From assembly GCF_014202695.1 (NCBI RefSeq), contig NZ_JACHHH010000009.1, positions 78,053 through 142,052 of the forward strand: a stretch of 64,000 nucleotides of DNA, given 5' to 3'. This stretch comes from Oribacterium sinus. Lineage in GTDB: Bacteria > Bacillota > Clostridia > Lachnospirales > Lachnospiraceae. The notes beneath the pieces were generated by a model that did no database searches, had not been told where the DNA came from, and saw only the letters and a program-made list of their open reading frames with translations. Positions 26,149 to 35,436 of the stretch are shown here, in pieces (the first letter of the stretch is position 1; each line of letters begins with the position of its first letter). A program made the translations under genes and the position numbers.

Positions 26149-28725
26149 ATGGCAGAGGGAAGAAGAGGAAGCATTGTAAAAACAATCGCCGGTGGAGGAA
26201 TCGGTCTTCTTTCCCTTTATTTTTTTCTGCTGTTTTTTCGTGATTCGGGAAACCTGGAGCGTTTTTTAGAAGAGAAAACCCAAGTCGCTTTCCGGGAAAT
26301 GCTTTGGCTTTTTGCCTATCTCTTCCTTTGTCTTATGGGCTTTTTTCTCAAAAGGAAAATGCAGAATGCCCCGGGGAAAGGGGTTTTTTTGAGAAGGGAA
26401 GCTTCCGGAGAAGCAATCAATAGAGCTTTTCTTAGCTATCTCTTTCTTCTCTTTATTTTACCAACGCTGGTCTTTGCCTATCTTCACCGTATGCTTTTGC
26501 CAATGCTTGTTTCCGGCTTATGGTTTTTTGTGCTTGCCCTTTTGTTTCGCTTTATTACCACGGGAAGACCTTTGCAAATATTTAAAGACTTTAAACGGTT
26601 TTTGGCCTTTTTAGAAAAGGACTTTCAGGAGGGGGCACTGTATCCCTTGGTCTTTGCCCTTCCCTTTTTTATCCTGCAAATGAACCGCAGCAATGTGGCA
26701 TTGGATTATGACTCCCTTCGTTACGGACTTAGAAGCGCGTATGTCCTGTTTCCGGAGGGCTTTTTCTCTGCCCACGGGCAAATCAACAGCGTTTACAGCT
26801 ATCCCAAGGGACTGGAGCTTTTAACCTATCCCTTAAATTATCTTCCGGGCTATGGCTTTCTTTTGTCCTTCAGCCTATGGACCTATCTGGCCTTGGCCTT
26901 GGTTTTTGGGCTACTGCTCTTTCATTTTCAGAAAAACAGAAAGAAGCTTTACCTTGGCATACTCTGTTTCTTTCTTTTATCGTCTGTGGGGAATATGTCC
27001 CTTACCATGAAAACGGATTTATTTACCCTTTTGCTTCAATTATCTGCTTTGTATTTCTTCCTAAAAAGAAAGAGATTGCAAAGCTGCTTCCTGCTCTTTT
27101 TCAGCTACAGCTTTAAACCTACGGCGGTGGTCTTCTCTACGCTACTGGGAATCGTTTTTCTCCTCACCATGCTTTTGGAGTTTTTAGGAAAGAGTAATAC
27201 AAAAACAAATACGAAAGAAAATCTCAACATCAATGCGAATACCGGCATAAATAGCAATACAAATCATAATACAATTCAGGCGAAGGGAGAGAAATGGACT
27301 TCGGAGCTTCCCTTTGTCCTTTTTTCTCTAGTTTATACAGGACTGATTACCCTACGGACTTTCTTGATTACCGGGCTTCCCTTTTCCACCACCTTTACCG
27401 GCATTTTCAAGGCCATCGGCTTTCATGTAAACTGGCCCTTTAATCTGGATGCCCATGTGGATTACAGCGGGGAGCTTTCGTTTTCGGAATCTGCCTTCTC
27501 CTTTTTCCGTAGACTCTTTTCTTTTCTTTTTTATCCTGTGGGAGAGGATATGGAGCATGTGGCGATTGCCTGGAGCGGTGTGCTTTTTCCGCTGATTTTA
27601 CTATTCGCTTTATGGCAGTGCTTTTCCATAGGAAGAAAATGCTTACCGGGAAAAAATAGCTTACCGGGAGGAAATAGCTTACTTGGAAGAAATAGTTCGT
27701 CGGGAAGAGAAGCCTTTCTTTGTAGGGGGAGCGATGACGCTTCTCCTTGGGATTACCTTCCCCTTAGCTTGTCCTTCCTTGTGATTATGGCATTTTCTTT
27801 ATTAAGTTTTGTAATGCTTTGGCAGATTGACGGGAATTACTATATTTTATGGGAAAGTCTGGCCTTGCTGCTATGCTTTAGCGGTGGAAATCTTCAGGAG
27901 AATAATCTTCAAGAGGAAAATGCTCAGAAGAATCTTCAAGAGGAGCGTCCTCAGGAAGAGAATGCTCAGAAGAATCTTCAAGAGGAGCGTCTTCAGGAAG
28001 AGAATGCTCAAAAAGGTCTTATGAAGACAAATACAGCCGGTTCCAAGGGCTTTATCCTTCTTTTAAAAGCCTTTTTCTTCTTTCCTTTCTACCTTGCGGC
28101 ATTTCTTAGCACCATCACCACCAGCTGGGCGGGGGCGGTGGGCTTTACTCCCATTGACTTAGCCAACAAGGGCTATTATGACCATGCTTTGGTGGAACTG
28201 GAAAATCAGGGCGAAAAAGGAAGTCTCCCGGCATTTTTGGAAATGACAAAAAATCCAAGGCACCATGTTTTGGCCTTTGCGGAGATGCCGGAATGCTATC
28301 GAATCCCCTGCAATGTGCAAAGCATTACGGACGTGGAGGGCTCCGGAGGAAGTCCGGGACTTTATGATTCCCCCCTCTATTTTGCCTGGTTCTTAAAATG
28401 GTCCAATACCGACTATGTGTATTTGGAGCAAAGCTTCCTGCATGATGAGAGAGAAGAGCGGGCCAGGGAGATGCTTCTGCAAATGGCGGAGGAAGGCATT
28501 TTCCAAAGTCCTATGCTGGTGGAGAAAAATAAAATTCTGCCGCTTGATGGCGTAAAGGCATTTTCAGAATCCAATGGCGAAGGGGCGGAACAGCTTTTAC
28601 TTTTACAGATTCGGAAAGAGCGTTTAGAATATCCTTGGGAAGAAAGGCCCTATCCGGAATTAAGTCCGGAAGAGCAGATGGAAAAAGACAGGATCATACA
28701 GTTGCTGTCGGAGTATTTGCAATAG
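26149..28725 (+). CDS. Large polytopic membrane protein, GT-C-like (first of three)
   Basis: An 858-residue integral membrane protein with roughly 12-14 hydrophobic segments and a soluble C-terminal region. The acidic pair in LDYDSLRYGLR, in the first large extracytoplasmic loop, recalls the metal-binding site of GT-C glycosyltransferases that use lipid-linked sugars; this is inference. Three low-complexity inserts sit in loops: an Asn/Thr-rich one near 350-375, four 6-residue units (LPGKNS type) near 500-520, and a 14-residue unit (AQKNLQEERPQEEN) near 585-630. The ATG at 26149 follows AAGGGAT; a TTG at 26110 is a possible longer start. Two similar proteins follow on the same strand. Confidence 0.7.
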   Translation: MAEGRRGSIVKTIAGGGIGLLSLYFFLLFFRDSGNLERFLEEKTQVAFREMLWLFAYLFLCLMGFFLKRKMQNAPGKGVFLRREASGEAINRAFLSYLFLLFILPTLVFAYLHRMLLPMLVSGLWFFVLALLFRFITTGRPLQIFKDFKRFLAFLEKDFQEGALYPLVFALPFFILQMNRSNVALDYDSLRYGLRSAYVLFPEGFFSAHGQINSVYSYPKGLELLTYPLNYLPGYGFLLSFSLWTYLALALVFGLLLFHFQKNRKKLYLGILCFFLLSSVGNMSLTMKTDLFTLLLQLSALYFFLKRKRLQSCFLLFFSYSFKPTAVVFSTLLGIVFLLTMLLEFLGKSNTKTNTKENLNINANTGINSNTNHNTIQAKGEKWTSELPFVLFSLVYTGLITLRTFLITGLPFSTTFTGIFKAIGFHVNWPFNLDAHVDYSGELSFSESAFSFFRRLFSFLFYPVGEDMEHVAIAWSGVLFPLILLFALWQCFSIGRKCLPGKNSLPGGNSLLGRNSSSGREAFLCRGSDDASPWDYLPLSLSFLVIMAFSLLSFVMLWQIDGNYYILWESLALLLCFSGGNLQENNLQEENAQKNLQEERPQEENAQKNLQEERLQEENAQKGLMKTNTAGSKGFILLLKAFFFFPFYLAAFLSTITTSWAGAVGFTPIDLANKGYYDHALVELENQGEKGSLPAFLEMTKNPRHHVLAFAEMPECYRIPCNVQSITDVEGSGGSPGLYDSPLYFAWFLKWSNTDYVYLEQSFLHDEREERAREMLLQMAEEGIFQSPMLVEKNKILPLDGVKAFSESNGEGAEQLLLLQIRKERLEYPWEERPYPELSPEEQMEKDRIIQLLSEYLQ

Positions 28726-28777
28726 GGTTTCCGAAGGCATGAAAGCAGTAGTTGACAGTAGGATGAAAGTGGCAGCC

Positions 28778-28862
28778 TCGCTATATCTTTAGGGAATAAA
28801 TCACTACGTTTGGAATATCGCGAAAACGTGACCGCGTTTCGCTATATCTATAGGGAATAAAT
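28778..28862. repeat. 24-bp direct repeat between membrane-protein genes
   Basis: TCGCTATATCT-T/A-TAGGGAATAAAT occurs at 28778-28801 and 28839-28862, with 23 of 24 bases identical and a 61-base period. The function is unknown. Confidence 0.6.
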
Positions 28863-28911
28863 AGCAGGTGGAGTGCATTACGAAATCCGCCAATAGAAAG
28901 GTAAGGAGTAA

Positions 28912-30756
28912 ATGAAACAAGAAGGAAATAAAGCTTTTATAAAAGGAATACCGCTGGGAGGCTATTTGCTGGCCTTTCTCTTCCTATTGGGCTCTGCCTA
29001 TTGGATTAACCGGCAGATTCACATCAAGGCCCTTTACATGGATGACCTGTATTTGTTTTCCTTTTTCCGGGAGCAAAACTTCTTTGAATTCAGCTTTCCA
29101 ATTGGGCAGGCGGTACGTTTCCGCCCGGTGTATTGGGCGATTTCCTATATCGAAATGGCTTTAGTTGGGGCAGATCCCAACCGTTACTTGCATTTCAACA
29201 TTTTCCTAAACAGCCTGCTGGCCTTTTTTCTCTTTTTCTTTTCTTTGAAAATGACGAAGAAGCGCATCCTTTCCTTGTCCTTAGGGGTTCTTTTTCTCTC
29301 TGCCCACTTTGCCTATTACCAGATTGGGCAGGCCATCGGCATTTTGGAAACCCTGGCTTTGGGCTTTGCCCTTTTCACTTTGTATTTTCTTTACCGACAA
29401 ATCGACTGCCAGGAGAGGGTTTTTGGGAAAATGCTTTTCTTTTCTCATCTGTTTTTCTTCCTCTTGATTTTCACCCATGAGCGATATGTGGCTCTACTGC
29501 CGTTATTTTATATTCCCCTCATTTTCAGAGGAAAACAGGCGGAGGTAAATACTGCTGTCGGGGTGCAGAATATAGGGCTAAAAGAAGCGGAAGAATCGGA
29601 AAATGCGAAAGCTTTAGATGGTGCGAAAGCTGCAGATTATGCAAAAGCTTCGGAGTCCGCTTTGTCAGGGATTGCTGCCGTGGGAAAGCAGTATATTGTA
29701 GTGGAGCAGGGCGAAAGTGAAAGTACAAGTGTAAATACCGGCGCAAGTACAAGTGCATATATAAGTGCGAGTACAGGTGCATATACAAATGTAAGTGAAA
29801 GTGTAAATGCAAGTGCAAGTGCAAATGTAAGCGCAAGTGCAAGGAAACAGAATCATCCGGAGAGCAAAGCCCTGAAAAGACCGAAGATTCTTCCCTTCTT
29901 CCTGCCTTTTGTGCAAGCCTTTTTGTTCTTTATCATTCGAAGCTTGGCTATCGGTTCTTTCGTGCCGAAGGGAACGGGAGGAACGGAGGTACAGGACGGC
30001 TTTTCTCTGACGAAAGCTCTGTCCCATGCCTTTTCTCAGGTATTCTATATTTTTGGCATTCAGGCGGGGCCGGATTACCTAGCTGGAATTTCCTGGGAAG
30101 AAGTAGGCAGAAAGCATCGCTATGTCATTTACGCTTCCATTGCAGTTTTAGCCTTTAGCATTCTTTTGGCTTTGCTTTTTGCCATTCTCAAGGGAAAGCT
30201 GAAAAAAGAGTTTTTTGGAAAAAATATTTTGTTCTTATGCTTTATTGCCCTTTGCATCGGTTGTTCTTCCATCACGATTCGCGTGGAAATGCGGTGGGTT
30301 TATGTTAGCTTTGCGGCTTCTCTTTTGTATTTTGCCTATCTTTTGGGAAATACCGGTATGCCGATTCCCACATTTTTTGCCCTGCTCTTCGTTTGCCTGC
30401 GCTTCCCTGCGGAAATGAAATATCGTGAGTCTTTCCCCAGAATTTACTTTTGGGAGGATCAGGACCGGATGAACTCCTTGGCTGAGCAGACCATAGGGAA
30501 GTATGGTCGAGATTATGTTTTGGGAAAACAAGTTTATATTCTGGAAAATAACTTCAAGATGAGTAAGTTCTACGGAGATACCTTCTTTCAGGTCTTTGAT
30601 CCGGAAATGTCCGGACAGGGTACGAAGATTCATTTCATCAAGGACTTTAGGGAACTTCCGTCGGAAGCGAATTCCTACAACAGCCTTGTTTTAAAGGAAG
30701 TTCCGGAGGAAAGAGCCTATAGGGACATTACCCAGGAGGTATTTCCCAACCTCTGA
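28912..30756 (+). CDS. Polytopic membrane protein, GT-C-like (second of three)
   Basis: A 614-residue membrane protein with about 10-12 hydrophobic segments. ALYMDDLYLFSFFREQ after the first helix puts an Asp-Asp pair in the first outer loop, and QAVRFRPVYWAISYIEMALVGADPNRYLHFNIFLN resembles the conserved region of family 39-like GT-C transferases. A long loop at about residues 205-320 is low complexity: repeats of AKA, then a Ser/Ala/Asn/Thr tract built from 6- to 12-base units (GTACAAGTGCA-like). The C-terminus (about 510-614) is soluble. GGAG stands only 3 bases from the ATG. The sugar and acceptor are unknown. Confidence 0.65.
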   Translation: MKQEGNKAFIKGIPLGGYLLAFLFLLGSAYWINRQIHIKALYMDDLYLFSFFREQNFFEFSFPIGQAVRFRPVYWAISYIEMALVGADPNRYLHFNIFLNSLLAFFLFFFSLKMTKKRILSLSLGVLFLSAHFAYYQIGQAIGILETLALGFALFTLYFLYRQIDCQERVFGKMLFFSHLFFFLLIFTHERYVALLPLFYIPLIFRGKQAEVNTAVGVQNIGLKEAEESENAKALDGAKAADYAKASESALSGIAAVGKQYIVVEQGESESTSVNTGASTSAYISASTGAYTNVSESVNASASANVSASARKQNHPESKALKRPKILPFFLPFVQAFLFFIIRSLAIGSFVPKGTGGTEVQDGFSLTKALSHAFSQVFYIFGIQAGPDYLAGISWEEVGRKHRYVIYASIAVLAFSILLALLFAILKGKLKKEFFGKNILFLCFIALCIGCSSITIRVEMRWVYVSFAASLLYFAYLLGNTGMPIPTFFALLFVCLRFPAEMKYRESFPRIYFWEDQDRMNSLAEQTIGKYGRDYVLGKQVYILENNFKMSKFYGDTFFQVFDPEMSGQGTKIHFIKDFRELPSEANSYNSLVLKEVPEERAYRDITQEVFPNL

Positions 30757-30967
30757 TATTAAAAGATTCTCCGGATCGGAGAAAAGAGTAATCTGATTTT
30801 TGAAATGTAGAAGTGAAAATAGATTTGCTTCTATGCTTCGAAAGCAGAAAAATTAGAGCAGTTTGGCCAATAGCATAAATTTGTTCTAAAACTGTATTTA
30901 TGAAAAATGGGGTTGCGCCAAAGGACTATATAAAAGCTAATACATAGCGGAGAAAGGGAGGGAAAGC

Positions 30968-32794
30968 ATGGCAGAGCATGAGGGACAAAACAGAAATATA
31001 CCGGTGGCCGGGTCAGAAGTTTCTACGGCACCGACTGCAGGCGTAAAAGCTTTCGGAGAGCAAGCTTTTGATGTGAAAAGTTCCGGCGAAGAAGCTTCCG
31101 GAGAGCGGGTTCCCTTAGGGCAAGGTTTTGGGGCATCGGCTTCGGGCAAGCATCTGTTTTCCAAGGGGAAAGAAGGGAAGCTCCCCATTGCTTCATTGCT
31201 CCTTTCTTTCCTTATGGCCCTTGTCATTCTCTTTTATGTTCTTCTAAGTACTACGGATGTTTTGTATTCCGACTATATCCGGCTGGTAAATTCTTACTTG
31301 GGAAAGCCCTTTCAGCTTGGAGATTTACTGCAAAAGGATATTTTAACCAGAATTCCCTTGACCTATTTTTTTAGGGAAATAAACCGTTATTCTTTTGGCT
31401 ATACCCTGATTTTTGACCGGGTACTTGGGGTACTGGGACTATTCTTAGCCAGCAAACCCTTACTGCTTTTTATGAGAAAAAAGCAGCTGCCCTTTTTGCA
31501 GCAGCTTCTGTTTTTGATTCTTTTTTACAGCTTAAATAAGTGGGAAATGCTTTTAAATGGCTCAGGTTATATTCATTTTCTGGCCTTTTCAGCATTTTAT
31601 GACTATTTCTATGCTTTGGATCAGGCCTTCAGCAAGAAAAGCTCCTTGCTTCTTCTATCGATTTATCCGCCATTTATTTTACTGGTGGCAGGCCCCTACT
31701 GCTTGGCGGTATTCCTTTCCTGCTTTGCTCTGTTCTTCTTCCTGGCTTTGGGGAAGAAGCTTTGGGATATCAAGGGGACGATTCTTCTCCTGATTTCCAA
31801 CGGACTTTGCCTTTTTCTATATCTTCTCAGCAATCACTATGCGGTGTATGAATATGCCGGGGCGGAAAGCATTTCCCTAAAAGAGGTACTACAAAATCAT
31901 CTGCTTTTTGTGGTGAAATTTATCTTTTACGGCTTTTCCTCCATGCTTATTTCCGGGGAAAATCTGGAGAAGCTTCTTAGAGACGGAGCGATACAGGGAA
32001 AAGGGATCGTTTTGATTGGCGCATTTGTGCTTTTCTTTTATATTTTTATGACCCTCTTGTATCTTTGGAGGTTTTTTGCATCTTCTAAAATTCCGGGAAA
32101 CAGGAGTTTTGCTAGAAAAAGCAAGGAAGACTTTTCTTCAGAGCAGGGGCAAGAAGAGGCGAAAAATCGGATAGGAAAAAATGCTATGGCAGCAGAAAAT
32201 AGTGGAGAGATTTTCTACTTTGGCTTGTTGCCCGGATTATTGCTTCTTCACGGCTTAGCCAGTCATGCCCTGGTTTTCCTTACCCGCTATATGTTTTTAA
32301 AGGAAAGCTATGCTTTTCAAAGCCGTTATGCCCTGCAATATCAAAGTGCTTTGCTGGGAGCATTTTTGCTCTTGTTCTTATGGAAGAATGAGAAGAGATT
32401 TAGTTCGGGACAGGAATTAAGAACAGAACAGAAATCTCAAACAAAACAGGCATCAAGAATAGAACAGAAAATAGGCGTAGACCGGAAAATGGAAATCGGA
32501 GAGCAGATAAGGATTGATCGGAGACAAAAAACAGCGCAGGGCAGATTTGCTTTTTGCCTCCTGATTAGCGGAATCTTCCTTTTGGGAACCCTTTGGACAG
32601 ACAGCAGTGAATGGGGAAAATCCATGTATAGACGGGAACATTATGAGCGTATGTGGATGTATTCCCATGACCTTTCTGCTTATTCCGATAAGGAACTGGA
32701 AGATGTTTTTGAGTATCGTCATGGGGGAGAACGAATTCGGAAGGCCTTTGCCATCTGGGAGCAGGTGAAAAAGGACTGGAGAGATAGATCTTGA
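30968..32794 (+). CDS. Polytopic membrane protein, GT-C-like (third of three)
   Basis: A 608-residue protein with about 10-11 hydrophobic segments. Its N-terminal ~70 residues are a low-complexity cytosolic tail rich in Gly, Ser, Glu and Ala. The first outer loop has VLYSDYIRLVNSYLGKPF, an acidic position matching the Asp-Asp region of the two preceding proteins. A second repetitive loop near 475-520 has EQK/RIEQK/IDRRQ-type units. GGGAGG lies 6 bases before the ATG. With its two neighbours it probably forms a membrane glycosylation set, perhaps for teichoic acid or surface glycan decoration; no substrate can be read from the sequence. Confidence 0.62.
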   Translation: MAEHEGQNRNIPVAGSEVSTAPTAGVKAFGEQAFDVKSSGEEASGERVPLGQGFGASASGKHLFSKGKEGKLPIASLLLSFLMALVILFYVLLSTTDVLYSDYIRLVNSYLGKPFQLGDLLQKDILTRIPLTYFFREINRYSFGYTLIFDRVLGVLGLFLASKPLLLFMRKKQLPFLQQLLFLILFYSLNKWEMLLNGSGYIHFLAFSAFYDYFYALDQAFSKKSSLLLLSIYPPFILLVAGPYCLAVFLSCFALFFFLALGKKLWDIKGTILLLISNGLCLFLYLLSNHYAVYEYAGAESISLKEVLQNHLLFVVKFIFYGFSSMLISGENLEKLLRDGAIQGKGIVLIGAFVLFFYIFMTLLYLWRFFASSKIPGNRSFARKSKEDFSSEQGQEEAKNRIGKNAMAAENSGEIFYFGLLPGLLLLHGLASHALVFLTRYMFLKESYAFQSRYALQYQSALLGAFLLLFLWKNEKRFSSGQELRTEQKSQTKQASRIEQKIGVDRKMEIGEQIRIDRRQKTAQGRFAFCLLISGIFLLGTLWTDSSEWGKSMYRREHYERMWMYSHDLSAYSDKELEDVFEYRHGGERIRKAFAIWEQVKKDWRDRS

Positions 32795-33038
32795 GCAAAG
32801 TAATAATTTGCTTCAACATCAAACAAATAGAAAATAGAGGACATTGGAAAATGGCTGTTAGAAATTTATATACCGTCAAGTATCGTAAACATGCTGGTGT
32901 CAATTCTGAAGCTTTATTCAAACTGCCGTGTATATGAAAGCAAAGTGCAGAGTTTAATACAATTCAGCGATTGCCTCTCTGCCTGAAAATCAAGATAAAT
33001 GGAATTTGCAGACGGGGACTGCAAAATTGGAGGATAAG

Positions 33039-34076
33039 ATGGAGTTACAGGAAAGTACTCAAATCCAACTCATAACGGATATCAAGGATAAGATTAAAGC
33101 CGCGCAATACAGGGCTTTGCTGAATGTGAATGAGCAGTTAATCAGGTTGTATTGAGATATCGGAAATGATTTGAACAAGAATACAGCATATGGAAACAAG
33201 TTTATTGATACATTGGCACAGGAGATTAAACTGGCTTTTCCAGAGGCAAAGGGCTATTCAGCGAGAAACCTCCGGTATATGAAGCGTTTTGCTAGAGAGA
33301 TAACGGATCAGAACTTTTTGCAGACGGTGTCTGCAAAATTGCCGTGGTCTCATAATCTTGTGCTGATTGAAAAATTGAAAACTATGGAGTCCCGATACTG
33401 GTATGGAGTGAAGGCGATTGAGAATGGATGGTCAGTTGCAGTATTAGAACATCAGATTGCTACGGGATTGATTGACCGTGAGCAAGGAGGAAAACTTTAA
33501 AATTTTGAGAAACTTCTTCCGGAGGTACAAAGCGAACTAGCGATACAGACCATGAAAGACCCATACATTTTTGATTTCGTTGAGTTTGACGAAAAGATGA
33601 AGGAACGCCAGATAGAGGATGAGCTTGTAAAGAACATTACAAATTTTCTTCTGGAAATGGGCAAGGGCTTTGCTTATATGGGGCATCAGTATCCATTGAC
33701 ACTCGGCAAAGATGAGTTTGCACTTGATATCCTGTTCTACAATACAGTCCTACATTGCTATGTGGTTGTAGATCTCAAAACAAAGAAATTTATTCCAGAA
33801 TATGCGGGGAAGATGAATTTCTACCTATCTCTTGTTGATGAGAAGCTGAAAACAGAGATTGATAATCCTTCAATAGGCCTTATACTGTGCCGGGACAAGA
33901 ACAGGACTGTAGCTGAATTTGCATTAAAAGATATGGTAAAGCCTATAGGTGTGTCGGAATATCGCTTTACACAGGAACTGCCGGATGAGATTCGAGAAGC
34001 CTTTCCAGAGGCGGAAAAATGGGCGGAGCATATAGTAATTGAGACGGCAGATGTAACGGGAAGAAATGAAAACTGA
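33039..34076 (+). pseudogene. DUF1016 (YhcG-like) nuclease gene with two in-frame stops
   Basis: One 345-codon frame encodes a full DUF1016/YhcG protein but is broken by TGA at 33153 (codon 39, where the family has Trp in LYWDIG) and TAA at 33498 (codon 154). The N-terminal part contains GYSARNLRYMKRFA and LPWSHNLVLIEKLK. The C-terminal part is a PD-(D/E)XK nuclease domain: KDPYIFDFVEF, FAYMGHQYPL, FALDILFYN and CYVVVDLKTKKFIPEYAGKMNFYL. GGAGG precedes the ATG by 5 bases. Such genes accompany type I restriction loci, but no such enzyme remains here. No frameshift is present, only point changes. Confidence 0.85.
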
Positions 34077-34262
34077 ACTCAAGCAGACCGGCAAAGCTCA
34101 GCGAGAAGCTGAAAAGTTCCCGACCATCGGAATCAAATCCGAAAATCGGGAGCTTGCTTTATGTGCAGAATTATACTCGGATTTCCGTACCGTCCTTAAT
34201 GGTGAAGCGGATATTGTCCTGTATTAGCCCTGCGACGATGTTCAGCTCATCAACTCGTCATT

Positions 34263-34805
34263 GAGAGGGATAAGATCACAACAGAAAATGCTAACCTTGC
34301 GCACGGGCACGGAAACCTGCATCTGAAAACATTCAGGCCATTTGCAAAGAATCCGCCGATAGCAAAGGTTTTCCGAGAGATTGGACTTGCTGATGAGCTT
34401 GGAAGTGGTATGAGAAACAGCTATAAATACACGAAGATGTATTCCGGCGGAGAGCCTATATTTACAGAAGCTGATGTCTTTACAACTATTATTCCTCTAT
34501 CTGAAGCTGCAACAGCTATGGTCGGGCCGTCTATAGATCTTGCTTCCAGGGAACAAGATAAGGAGCAAGTAAAGGAACAAGATAAGGAGCAAGTCACGAT
34601 ACAAGATCTTATTCAATTTTGCTCTGTTCCTCGCAGTCGGAAAGAAATGCAAGAATTTATGGGGCTGGTTGGTAGAAGAAACTTTTCGGAAAAATATATC
34701 AAGCCTTTACTTAGCGCAGGAAAAATAGAAATGACGGTACCCGATAAGCCAAACAGTAGGAACCAAAAATATCAAAAAGTGAATAGTGAAGGAATAATTT
34801 CCTAA
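34263..34805 (+). pseudogene. C-terminal fragment of AlbA_2-type ATP-binding protein
   Basis: The frame from 34263 reads ITTENANLAHGHGNLHLKTFRPFAKNPPIAKVFREIGLADELGSGMRNSYKYTKMYSGG, the C-terminal half of Schlafen/AlbA_2-type ATP-binding regulators. A KEQ/REQ repeat tract and a winged-helix end (SRKEMQEFMGL) follow. No N-terminal AlbA_2 domain exists upstream. Positions 34077-34262 hold out-of-frame remnants I could not assign. It is a remnant in the decayed island. Confidence 0.75.
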
Positions 34806-34901
34806 GGATGGGCATATGGAAACAGTCCGGTTAGCAGTAACTTAGTTCCTACCCTGCATTGACAGAAAACTGCAGGATAGGTAAAATAAGAGAGTTCCAT
34901 T

Positions 34902-34973
34902 GTTCCCTTAGTTAAATGGATATAACAAGCGCCTCCTAAGCACTAGTTGTGAGTTCGATTCTCGCAGGGAACA
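34902..34973 (+). tRNA. tRNA-Arg (anticodon CCT)
   Basis: The acceptor arms GTTCCCT and AGGGAAC pair fully, discriminator A at 34973, D arm GTTA/TAAC, T arm GTGAG-TTCGATT-CTCGC with one G-T pair, and the anticodon loop CT-CCT-AA puts CCT at 34935-34937. The anticodon stem AGCGC/GCACT has one C-A mismatch. CCA is not encoded. The 3' half is duplicated at 37547. The mismatch may mean that the 3' half was replaced by recombination with a relative. Confidence 0.82.
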
Positions 34974-35020
34974 TTCGTTATTGCAGCAATGATTAGAGAG
35001 ATTCGTTGCTGCAATTTTTG
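34933..35020 (+). repeat. Direct repeat copy 1: tRNA 3' half plus terminator
   Basis: The 88 bases from the anticodon loop through the terminator recur without gaps at 37547-37634 with 83 identical bases. Further weaker similarity continues to about 35100, where AAAAAAGAATGCGAAGAGC matches the start of the DUF1722 gene at about 37700. Confidence 0.85.
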
Positions 35021-35025
35021 TTTTT
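34981..35025 (+). terminator. Terminator after tRNA-Arg
   Basis: TTGCAGCAA (34981-34989) pairs with TTGCTGCAA (35006-35014), followed by TTTTTGTTTTT. Confidence 0.92.
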
Positions 35026-35116
35026 AAAACGGAATGTGTAGGCGTGTAATGGCGTACAAGCATGTAAAAAAGAATGCGAAGAGCTATGCTGCCAATATAA
35101 AAGTAGACATTCAAAA

Positions 35117-35343
35117 GTAGACATTGATGAAACAAAAGTAGATATTGATATTTCAGAGTCCATTGCTAATAAGTTAAAGGATACATCAACGAAAACAATA
35201 GATCATGTGCTTGCTTTATATAATACATTTGCTACTGTTTAATATTTTGGAAGAAGTGATGTTGTATCAATTATAAAGCTGAAAGATTCCGGTGCATCGA
35301 AGTTCTTATCAAAGCTATTGGAACTGGCGGTCATTGAGCCGAC
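35117..35343 (+). pseudogene. Fragment of ATP-binding/DNA-binding regulator C-terminus
   Basis: The frame reads KLKDTSTKTIDHVLALYNTF, a TAA stop, then YFGRSDVVSIIKLKDSGASKFLSKLLELAVIEP, which resembles the C-terminal winged helix of AAA_4/RecG-like regulators. It is interrupted by the stop and has no N-terminus. A short GTAGACATTC/G-type tandem repeat precedes it. It lies in the segment bounded by the tRNA-derived repeats. Confidence 0.5.
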
Positions 35344-35436
35344 TTCTTGCATATACCATTAGCAGACAGTATAATAAGTACACCGAAGCGGTTTCAAGAA
35401 ATGAAAAATCTTCAACTTTTGAAAGCGGGTGACGAT

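Noticed and set aside
33153..33155. TGA in the DUF1016 gene as selenocysteine or recoding
   Set aside because: The family has Trp there, and a second stop (TAA) lies downstream in the same frame, so point decay is simpler.
34908..35135. Minus-strand frame reading through the tRNA
   Set aside because: It is an antisense translation of the tRNA and its terminator; a similar frame at 37557-37814 arises from the second copy.
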